A stretch of DNA of 64,000 nt from NCBI GenBank assembly GCA_001586195.1, contig CP014609.1, positions 656,001-720,000 of the forward strand, read 5' to 3'. The translations under genes and the position numbers were made by a program. Under the pieces are notes generated by a model. That model did no database searches and was not told the origin of the DNA. It saw nothing but the letters and a program-made list of their open reading frames with translations. Below are positions 57,188 through 64,000 of the stretch, one piece after another (the first letter of the stretch is position 1; every line of letters begins with the position of its first letter). This stretch comes from Solibacillus silvestris. GTDB taxonomy: Bacteria; Bacillota; Bacilli; Bacillales_A; Planococcaceae.

Positions 57188-58129
57188 ATGACAAAAATCG
57201 TATTTATGGGAACACCTGCCTTTTCAGCGCCAATTTTGCGTATGCTTCATGAAGAAGGCTATGACATTGCAGCGGTTGTTACACAGCCGGATCGTCCAGT
57301 TGGGCGTAAAAAAGTATTAACACCGCCACCTGTAAAAGAAGAAGCACTACGACTAGGCTTATCGGTTATTCAACCTGAAAAGCTGCGCGGTTCACAGGAG
57401 CTGGAAGAAATTTTAGCATTAAATGCGGACATTGTCGTAACGGCGGCATTTGGACAGATTTTGCCGAAAGAACTGCTTGAAGCACCTCGACTAGGTTGTA
57501 TTAATGTCCATGCATCATTATTACCTGAATATCGAGGAGGTGCACCAATTCATCAGGCAATTATCGATGGACAGGCATCAACCGGTGTAACGATTATGTA
57601 TATGGCGGAAAAACTGGATGCCGGGGATATTATTTCACAACGGGAAATTGCCATTGAAGATACAGACAATACAGGTACAATGTTTGATAAATTAAGTGCA
57701 GTAGGTCGTGAACTATTAAAAGAAACAATGCCATCGATTATCGACGGAACAAATGCCCGCATTCCACAGGATGAATCACTCGTAACATTTGCGCGAAATA
57801 TTAGCCGTGAGCAGGAGTTGATTGATTGGAATAATGAAGCGCGTGCATTGTATAATCAAGTGCGCGGACTACACCCTTGGCCTGTTGCCTATACGACATT
57901 TGAAGGGGCTAACTTTAAAGTCTGGGCAGCAAAGGTTGGGGAAACTGCAACAAATGCTGCACCGGGAGAAGTCGTGAAAATTGAAAAAGATCATTTTGAA
58001 GTAGCGACAGGCGATGGCAGTACATTGGCGCTGTATGATGTACAACCAGCAGGGAAGAAACGCATGACAGCAGAAGAGTTTTTACGTGGTACGGGCTCGA
58101 AATTACAGATTGGGGACCGTTTTGAATGA
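57188..58129 (+). CDS. fmt: methionyl-tRNA formyltransferase
   Basis: Fmt formylates initiator Met-tRNA using 10-formyltetrahydrofolate. The 313-residue protein has the formyltransferase fold ([15 protein letters not shown]), the catalytic asparagine and histidine in [20 protein letters not shown] near residue 107, and a C-terminal OB-like tRNA-binding domain. It overlaps rsmB by 4 bases. Paired with def, it completes the formyl-methionine cycle. Confidence 0.96.
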   Translation: MTKIVFMGTPAFSAPILRMLHEEGYDIAAVVTQPDRPVGRKKVLTPPPVKEEALRLGLSVIQPEKLRGSQELEEILALNADIVVTAAFGQILPKELLEAPRLGCINVHASLLPEYRGGAPIHQAIIDGQASTGVTIMYMAEKLDAGDIISQREIAIEDTDNTGTMFDKLSAVGRELLKETMPSIIDGTNARIPQDESLVTFARNISREQELIDWNNEARALYNQVRGLHPWPVAYTTFEGANFKVWAAKVGETATNAAPGEVVKIEKDHFEVATGDGSTLALYDVQPAGKKRMTAEEFLRGTGSKLQIGDRFE

Positions 58130-59487
58130 GTAAAAAGAAACAAGTAATTTGGGACGGTAATGTGCGGGATGCCGCTTTAACGATTTTACTGACGGTCGAT
58201 AAAAGCCAGGCATACAGTAATTTATTATTACACCAAACGATTGAAAAATATAAAATCGATGCGAAAGATCGTGGCCTGTTAACAGAGCTCACATATGGAA
58301 CATTGCAGCATAAACTGACACTGGATTATTATCTGGAGCCATTTATTCGCGGAAAAGTGGATATTTGGGTGCGCTGGCTGTTGCGTATGTCGCTCTATCA
58401 AATGCAGTATTTAACACGTATTCCTGCACACGCCGCTGTCAATGAAGCAGTGGAAATTGCAAAACGCCGAGGCCATAAAGGGATTGCCTCAATGGTAAAC
58501 GGTATTTTACGTTCGATTTTACGTGAAGGTGTTCGTTCAACCGATTTAATAGAAGATGCAAATGAGCGTCTGGCAATCGAAACAAGTCACCCGCAATGGC
58601 TGGTCGATCGCTGGGTTGAAAGCTACGGCTATGATAAAACACGTGAAATGCTGCTTGAAAATAATATTGCACCATTGCAGACAGTACGTGTCAACACGAC
58701 GAAAGCAACTGTTGAACAAGTATTGACAACACTTGAACGTGAAGGTGTAAAAGCGCGCCGCAGTGAATATATACCTGAATGTCTGCATCTTGAAAGCGGG
58801 CAGGCCGCACGTACGGGAGCGTTCCGAAATGGGCTTATTACGATTCAGGATGAAAGTTCGATGCTGCCGGCAAAAGTGCTGAATCCGCAACCAGGTATGA
58901 AAGTACTTGATATGTGTGCAGCACCAGGAGGGAAAACAACGCATCTTGCTGAAGTTATGAAAAACGAAGGCTCGATTTTAGCGACCGATCTTCATCCGAA
59001 AAAATTGGATTTAATCGAAGAGAATGTCGCGCGTCTAGGATTGAATATTATCGAAACAGCTCCTCTTGACGGAAGAAAAGCAGCAGGCTTTTTACAAAAG
59101 GAAGGCTATGATGCGATTCTGGTTGACGCACCTTGCTCAGGTTTGGGCGTAATGCGACGCAAGCCGGATATTAAATATACAAAGCGAGAAGAAGATTTAG
59201 AGAGCCTGCAAACAATTCAGCTTTCGATTTTGAATAATGCAGTCCAGCTATTAAAACAAGACGGACGATTAGTGTATTCAACATGCACAGTAGACCGTAG
59301 TGAAAATGAAGGTACGGTACAAGCCTTCTTAAAAGAGCACCCTGAAATGAACTTGGTGCCGATTGAAAATTTACCAACACAACTAGAAGCGAAGCAACAG
59401 GACGGGATGCTACAAGTATTCCCGCAAGATATAGGCAGTGACGGATTTTTCGTAGCTGCATTCGTAAAAAAAGGAGCGTCCAATTAA
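58126..59487 (+). CDS. rsmB: 16S rRNA (cytosine967-C5)-methyltransferase
   Basis: RsmB methylates C5 of C967 in 16S rRNA. The 453-residue protein has an N-terminal NusB-like RNA-binding domain ([20 protein letters not shown]) and a SAM-dependent C-terminal domain with [17 protein letters not shown] near residue 262. The two catalytic cysteine motifs are [17 protein letters not shown] near 330 and [13 protein letters not shown] near 385. GAATGAG overlaps the fmt stop. rlmN follows after 3 bases. Confidence 0.95.
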   Translation: MSKKKQVIWDGNVRDAALTILLTVDKSQAYSNLLLHQTIEKYKIDAKDRGLLTELTYGTLQHKLTLDYYLEPFIRGKVDIWVRWLLRMSLYQMQYLTRIPAHAAVNEAVEIAKRRGHKGIASMVNGILRSILREGVRSTDLIEDANERLAIETSHPQWLVDRWVESYGYDKTREMLLENNIAPLQTVRVNTTKATVEQVLTTLEREGVKARRSEYIPECLHLESGQAARTGAFRNGLITIQDESSMLPAKVLNPQPGMKVLDMCAAPGGKTTHLAEVMKNEGSILATDLHPKKLDLIEENVARLGLNIIETAPLDGRKAAGFLQKEGYDAILVDAPCSGLGVMRRKPDIKYTKREEDLESLQTIQLSILNNAVQLLKQDGRLVYSTCTVDRSENEGTVQAFLKEHPEMNLVPIENLPTQLEAKQQDGMLQVFPQDIGSDGFFVAAFVKKGASN

Positions 59488-59490
59488 CTA

Positions 59491-60639
59491 ATGGAGCAAG
59501 AACAATTAAAACAATTTGATGAACGAATTCAGGATTTAGTGGAAGAAACAGCAGATAAACCGGTACGTCGTGCGAAGAAAGAAAAGCCACAGTTAAAACC
59601 TTCTGTCTACTCATTACGTCTAGATGAAATGAAGGAATGGCTGACAGCAAATGGAGAAAAGGCTTTCCGGGCAGCGCAAATTTATGAATGGCTTTATGAA
59701 AAGCGTGTCCAAACATTTGAAGAAATGTCAAACTTGCCGAAAGCATTGCGTGAAAAACTTGAGGCCGAGTTTGCATTAACGACACTATCGACAATTATAA
59801 AACAAGAATCAAAAGACGGCACGATCAAGTTTTTATTCCAGCTGCAAGACGGCTATTCAATTGAAACTGTATTGATGCGTCATGATTACGGTAATTCAAT
59901 TTGTGTAACGACACAAGTAGGCTGCCGTATCGGTTGTACATTCTGTGCATCTACGTTAGGTGGCTTGAAGCGTCATTTAATGGCAGGTGAAATTGTTGAG
60001 CAGGTCGTAAAAGTTCAGCAACAGCTTGACGAAACAGAAGAGCGTGTATCTTCAATTGTTATCATGGGAATCGGTGAGCCGTTTGACAACTACGATGCGA
60101 TGATGAACTTCCTTAAAATTATGAACGATGACAAAGGATTAAATATCGGTGCCCGTCATATTACGGTTTCGACTTCGGGAATTGTACCGAAAATCTATGA
60201 ATTCGCAGATGAAGGCATGCAAATTAACTTTGCGGTTTCTCTTCACGCACCGAACCAAGAGGCACGTCAGAAATTAATGCCGATTGCCAAAGCATATAAA
60301 TTAGAAGAGTTGATGGAAGCAGTAAAATACTATACGAAGAAAACAGGGCGTCGTGTTACATTTGAATACGGTTTAATGTCAGGTCAAAATGATACAGAAG
60401 AAGTAGCAATGGAACTGGCGAAGCTGATCAAAAATATTAAATGTCATGTTAACTTAATTCCGATTAACTACGTGCCGGAACGTGATTATATTCGTACATC
60501 ACGCAGTAAAATTTTTGCTTTTGAAAGAACGCTTAAGGAGCAAGGTATTAACGTAACAATCCGCCGTGAGCAAGGTGCAGATATTGCAGCTGCATGTGGC
60601 CAGTTACGTGCACAAGAACGATCACACGAAACAAAGTAG
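59491..60639 (+). CDS. rlmN: dual-specificity rRNA/tRNA (adenine-C2) methyltransferase RlmN
   Basis: RlmN is a radical-SAM enzyme that methylates A2503 of 23S rRNA and A37 of some tRNAs. The 382-residue protein has the [4Fe-4S] motif [11 protein letters not shown] near residue 147, the [14 protein letters not shown] motif, and two catalytic cysteines (one in AAACGQL near the C-terminus). Residues 1-30 form a charged extension not seen in the 363-residue B. subtilis protein. AAGGAG at 59470-59475 is about 15 bases from this ATG, which is long, so the exact start is less certain. Confidence 0.92.
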   Translation: MEQEQLKQFDERIQDLVEETADKPVRRAKKEKPQLKPSVYSLRLDEMKEWLTANGEKAFRAAQIYEWLYEKRVQTFEEMSNLPKALREKLEAEFALTTLSTIIKQESKDGTIKFLFQLQDGYSIETVLMRHDYGNSICVTTQVGCRIGCTFCASTLGGLKRHLMAGEIVEQVVKVQQQLDETEERVSSIVIMGIGEPFDNYDAMMNFLKIMNDDKGLNIGARHITVSTSGIVPKIYEFADEGMQINFAVSLHAPNQEARQKLMPIAKAYKLEELMEAVKYYTKKTGRRVTFEYGLMSGQNDTEEVAMELAKLIKNIKCHVNLIPINYVPERDYIRTSRSKIFAFERTLKEQGINVTIRREQGADIAAACGQLRAQERSHETK

Positions 60640-60649
60640 GTGGACTATA

Positions 60650-61396
60650 GTGAACTTTACAGTGGAAAGTGATATTGGGTTAAAGCGAAAAATAAATGAA
60701 GATCGGGCCGCGTTTTTTGAGCGCCCCGATCATTTTAAGCTTGCGATTTTAGCAGATGGTATGGGTGGTCATAATGCTGGTGATGTAGCGAGTGAAATGG
60801 TTATTACCGAAATGCATGCACTCTTTAAACAGGAAAATGCAGAAAATTTTGCAACTAAACAGTTAAAGCTGGAATGGTTGCGTAACGCGGTGTCACATAT
60901 TAATCAAAAAATATATCATTACTCATTAACACATGAAAATTGTCAAGGTATGGGTACGACAATGATCGCTGTGTTGCTTGATAGGAATGATTGCACGATA
61001 AGCCATGTCGGCGACAGTCGTGTATACCATATTACAAATGAAACAGTAAAGTTAGTAACAAGAGATCATTCTTATGTAAATATTTTATTGGAAAATGGAG
61101 AAATTAGTGAAGAAGAGGCACAAAATCATCCTCAACGGAACTTTATTTTAAAAGCACTCGGTACAGAAATTTCGATTGAACCTGATTTTTATGAAATCAC
61201 CCTATCAAATGAGGCCTTTTTACTCATTTGTTCCGACGGGTTAAGTAATAAACTGTCTACAGAGGAAATAGGCAAAATTATTACTACACAGGTTTCCGTT
61301 CAGGAAAAAGGAAAAAAATTAGTTCAATTAGCAAATGAGCGTGGTGGAGAAGATAATATTTCCCTTATCTTAATGACAACGGTGCAGGAGGTGTAA
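60650..61396 (+). CDS. prpC: PP2C-type protein phosphatase PrpC
   Basis: PrpC dephosphorylates PrkC and its targets. The 248-residue PP2C enzyme has the metal-binding motifs RKINEDRA near residue 13, ILADGMGGHNAGDVASEM near 33, GMGTTMIAVLL, SHVGDSRVY near 116 and LLICSDGLSNKL near 189, with GGEDNISLIL at the end. The GTG at 60650 has AGTAGGTGG 8 bases upstream; the longer frame from 60566 lies in rlmN. prkC follows after 2 bases, an arrangement conserved across Firmicutes. Confidence 0.95.
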   Translation: MNFTVESDIGLKRKINEDRAAFFERPDHFKLAILADGMGGHNAGDVASEMVITEMHALFKQENAENFATKQLKLEWLRNAVSHINQKIYHYSLTHENCQGMGTTMIAVLLDRNDCTISHVGDSRVYHITNETVKLVTRDHSYVNILLENGEISEEEAQNHPQRNFILKALGTEISIEPDFYEITLSNEAFLLICSDGLSNKLSTEEIGKIITTQVSVQEKGKKLVQLANERGGEDNISLILMTTVQEV

Positions 61397-61398
61397 CA

Positions 61399-63366
61399 AT
61401 GCTAGTAGGAAAACATATAAGTGGCCGTTATAAAATTTTAAAATTAATTGGCGGAGGCGGTATGTCAAATGTATATTTGGCACACGACATTATTTTAAGC
61501 CGTGACGTCGCAATCAAAATATTGCGTTATGATTTATCGAATGAAGAAGAATTGCACCGTCGTTTCCAGCGTGAAGCATTGTCTGCAACAAGTTTGACTA
61601 ATCCTAATATTGTAAGCATCTATGATGTTGGCGAAGATGGGGATATGCACTATATTGTCATGGAATACATTAAAGGGAAAACATTAAAACAATACATACA
61701 AGAGTTTTCACCTTTATCTGCAGCGCGTAGTGCCCATATAATGAAGCAGCTTACATCGGCAATTGCCCATGCACATGAAAACGGCATTATCCATCGAGAT
61801 ATAAAGCCTCAAAATATATTGATGGACGAAGAAGGAAATGTGAAAATCACTGATTTCGGGATTGCGACATCGCTTGGAGCAACAAGCTTCACGCAAACGA
61901 ACTCAGTCATCGGAACAGTCCATTATTTATCGCCGGAGCAGGCACGCGGCGGTGTAGCAACGATGAAGTCCGATATATATGCACTTGGAATCGTTTTTTA
62001 TGAGCTTTTAACAGGTGAATTGCCATTTTCAGGGGAATCTGCTGTATCTATTGCGTTAAAGCATCTGCAGGCGGAAACACCTTCCGTACGTGAATTTGAT
62101 GCAAGCATTCCGCAAAGCGTGGAAAATATTGTATTAAAGGCAACAGCAAAAGATCAAAATCACCGTTATAGCAATGCAGAAGAGATGGAAGAAGATTTAA
62201 ATACATGTTTATCATTACAACGGGTGAATGAACCTAAATTTATGCCGCCGGTTGATAATGGCGCGACAAAGCTAATGCCGATTATAAAAGATCCGAAGCC
62301 TGTACCTGTCCCGGTTCAGGAGCCATCTACCGGCATTACGGAACAGACAGTCCGGATCGATTCAAAACCGCCTGCAGAGGAAGAACCGAAGCCGTTAAAG
62401 CCAAAAAAGAAAAAGAAAAAATGGCCGCTTATCGTTGGTCTATTAGTTCTTTTAGCAATTGGTGCAGTAGTAGCAGCTGTTCTTTTAACTCCAAATAGAG
62501 TAGTCATAGAAGATGTGACAGATATGACGGTTGAAGAAGCGATTCGAATTTTAGAAGAGCAAGGTTTCGTTATTGGCGAACAAGAGGAACGCAACAATGA
62601 AGAAATTGAATCCGGAAATATCATTGAAACGAATCCGCAAGCAGGTCGGGAACGTGATAAAGGCACTACGGTGGATTTAATCGTCAGTATCGGTAAGGAA
62701 TTGACAAAGATGGAGGATTTCGTCGGTAAACAGCGTGATGAAGTAATCGATGAGTTAGAAGAATATAATAGCTATGATTTTAGAGAGGAATATTCTTCTG
62801 AGCATGCAGCGGGTGAGATTATCGGTCAAACACCGGAAGCCGGAGAGGAAATTCACGTCAATGAGACAGATGTTGTATTAACAGTTAGTAGAGGACAGGA
62901 ACAAGTAACGGTGCGGGACTTGATGGCGTTTAATGATGCAAACCGTTCAGAATATGAAAAAAGCTCAGGTTTTAAAGTGAATGTAACTGGTGAAGAATAT
63001 TCGGATAAACCGGCAGGTGAAGTAATCAGTCAAACACCAAAAGCAGGCACGAAGCTTGAAAAAGGTGGCACAATTAATGTCGTCATCTCGAAAGGACCAA
63101 AAGCAAAACAGGAAAAGTTCTATACAAAAACAATTGAAATTCCGTACGAGCCTTTTGAAGAAGGGATCGAGCAAGAGGTCTCCATTTACATTCAGGACAA
63201 AACACGTACAATGGCAGAGCCTGTAGAAAAGTTAACAATTAATGAAGATACTTTATATACAATTAAGCTGGTCATCGTTGAAGGGGACAAAGCAGCCTAT
63301 CAGATTGTACGGGATAACAATGTAATCGAAAATAAAACAATTACGTATGAAGAATTGGCGGAATAA
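61399..63366 (+). CDS. prkC: eukaryotic-type Ser/Thr kinase PrkC with three PASTA domains
   Basis: PrkC senses muropeptides or lipid II through PASTA domains, and controls wall metabolism and spore germination. The 655-residue protein has a cytoplasmic kinase domain (GGGGMSNVYLA at residue 18, catalytic HRDIKPQNIL near 132, DFG near 152, SPEQARGG near 177). A basic juxtamembrane segment (KPKKKKKKW) precedes one membrane helix near 350. Three extracellular PASTA repeats follow (about 370-433, 434-500 and 501-570), then a C-terminal beta-rich domain. GGAGGTG precedes the ATG. It is paired with its phosphatase. Confidence 0.96.
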   Translation: MLVGKHISGRYKILKLIGGGGMSNVYLAHDIILSRDVAIKILRYDLSNEEELHRRFQREALSATSLTNPNIVSIYDVGEDGDMHYIVMEYIKGKTLKQYIQEFSPLSAARSAHIMKQLTSAIAHAHENGIIHRDIKPQNILMDEEGNVKITDFGIATSLGATSFTQTNSVIGTVHYLSPEQARGGVATMKSDIYALGIVFYELLTGELPFSGESAVSIALKHLQAETPSVREFDASIPQSVENIVLKATAKDQNHRYSNAEEMEEDLNTCLSLQRVNEPKFMPPVDNGATKLMPIIKDPKPVPVPVQEPSTGITEQTVRIDSKPPAEEEPKPLKPKKKKKKWPLIVGLLVLLAIGAVVAAVLLTPNRVVIEDVTDMTVEEAIRILEEQGFVIGEQEERNNEEIESGNIIETNPQAGRERDKGTTVDLIVSIGKELTKMEDFVGKQRDEVIDELEEYNSYDFREEYSSEHAAGEIIGQTPEAGEEIHVNETDVVLTVSRGQEQVTVRDLMAFNDANRSEYEKSSGFKVNVTGEEYSDKPAGEVISQTPKAGTKLEKGGTINVVISKGPKAKQEKFYTKTIEIPYEPFEEGIEQEVSIYIQDKTRTMAEPVEKLTINEDTLYTIKLVIVEGDKAAYQIVRDNNVIENKTITYEELAE

Positions 63367-63377
63367 GGAGGAATTGG

Positions 63378-64000
63378 ATGGCGCAAGCCCAAATTCGAAA
63401 AGCATTAAGCGGTTATTATTATGTTGAAAAAGACGGCAATTTAATTCAATGTCGCGCTCGTGGGATTTTCCGTAATCGCGGAGAATCACCACTAGTCGGC
63501 GATTTTGTGGAATATTCCTATGATGGGGAATCGGATGGTTCCATCGATAAAATACTGGAACGTCACAACGAACTCGTCCGACCACCGATTGCGAATGTGG
63601 ATCAGGCATTACTTGTGTTTTCCGCAAAAGAACCGGATTTTAATACAGTACTGCTCGACCGTTTTTTAGTCGTGCTCGAGTCGTTCCATGTTCAGCCGAT
63701 CATTATTTTAACGAAGATGGATTTATTAAATGATGCAGAACGTGCACATTTACAAACATACATTGACGACTATAAAGAAATCGGCTATGACATTATCGAA
63801 ACATACATTGATGATCCAACATTGCTGGAGAAAATTGAACCATACTTGCAAGAAAAAACATCGGTGCTTGCTGGCCAGTCAGGTGTAGGGAAGTCAACAT
63901 TATTAAATACATTGCTTCCTGAGCTTGATTTAAAAACAGGTATTATTTCAAAAAGTTTAGGGCGCGGGAAACATACAACTCGCCACGTCGAGCTGATTGA
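63378..64000 (+). CDS. rsgA: ribosome small subunit-dependent GTPase RsgA (5' part)
   Basis: RsgA (CpgA in B. subtilis) is a circularly permuted GTPase that acts late in 30S assembly. The window holds 207 codons. An N-terminal OB fold (CRARGIFRNRGESPLVGDFVE) is followed by the permuted GTPase order: G4 ILTKMDLL near residue 112, then the P-loop LAGQSGVGKSTLLN near 170 and the switch region GRGKHTTRHVEL. The ATG at 63378 has AAGGAGG upstream, 11 bases after prkC. The end, including the zinc domain, lies beyond the window. Confidence 0.93.
   Translation, partial: MAQAQIRKALSGYYYVEKDGNLIQCRARGIFRNRGESPLVGDFVEYSYDGESDGSIDKILERHNELVRPPIANVDQALLVFSAKEPDFNTVLLDRFLVVLESFHVQPIIILTKMDLLNDAERAHLQTYIDDYKEIGYDIIETYIDDPTLLEKIEPYLQEKTSVLAGQSGVGKSTLLNTLLPELDLKTGIISKSLGRGKHTTRHVELI

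Noticed and set aside
59171-59794. 207-codon open frame antisense to rsmB-rlmN
   Set aside because: It is the reverse shadow of two well-supported genes and shows no recognisable domain or ribosome binding site.

Overview
The window is a stretch of chromosomal backbone from a low-GC, Gram-positive, spore-forming bacterium of the Bacillales. It most resembles the Lysinibacillus/Solibacillus group (Planococcaceae/Caryophanaceae). The evidence is the gene order (division and cell-wall cluster, spoIIGA-sigE-sigG, ylm genes, divIVA, ileS, lspA, pyr operon, then yloC to rsgA), bacillithiol synthesis (bshC), sporulation genes (spoVD, spoVE, spoIIGA, sigE, sigG), and strong AGGAGG ribosome binding sites with ATG, GTG and TTG starts. 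Almost all genes lie on the + strand; only rqcH is on the - strand. The genus assignment is inference from synteny.

Layout. 1-1760: the 3' end of an acyl-CoA carboxylase beta subunit, a panE-type reductase and a small membrane protein. 1906-18638: bshC, then the dcw cluster mraZ-rsmH-ftsL-pbpB-spoVD-mraY-murD-spoVE-divIB-ylxW-ylxX-sbp-ftsA-ftsZ. The murE, murG and murB genes that sit in this cluster in B. subtilis are absent. 18956-21723: the sporulation sigma block spoIIGA-sigE-sigG and ylmC. 21799-24927: ylmE-sepF-ylmG-ylmH-divIVA. 24938-29358: a T-box-controlled ileS followed by azlCD. 29628-31006: lspA and an RluD-type pseudouridine synthase. 31517-43393: the complete pyrimidine operon pyrR-pyrP-pyrB-pyrC-carA-carB-pyrK-pyrD-pyrF-pyrE with two PyrR attenuators. 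44010-49730: an oligopeptide ABC transporter operon (D-F-B-C-A order). 49781-51463: rqcH on the - strand. 51873-64000: yloC-gmk-rpoZ-coaC-priA-def-fmt-rsmB-rlmN-prpC-prkC-rsgA, cut by the window edge.

Most genes serve growth, division, translation and nucleotide supply. The dcw products build and place the septum. The sporulation genes modify the same machinery (SpoVD/SpoVE) and switch transcription by compartment. The last block couples protein maturation, rRNA modification and the PrkC/PrpC wall-sensing kinase and phosphatase pair.

The genes are conventional, so the unexplained material is mostly in the gaps. (i) Two arrays of short elements built on a TAGAA core with 20-21 bp spacing flank the lspA-rluD operon, one on each side. 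(ii) Two near-identical 108-bp GC-rich repeats with inverted ends lie before ileS and before yloC. (iii) A structured GC-rich element lies at the 3' end of the pyr operon, and a partial copy lies before bshC. (iv) There is a stand-alone CoaC with no CoaB half. (v) spoVE probably starts at CTG. No phage, insertion sequence, CRISPR array, rRNA or tRNA gene was recognised.
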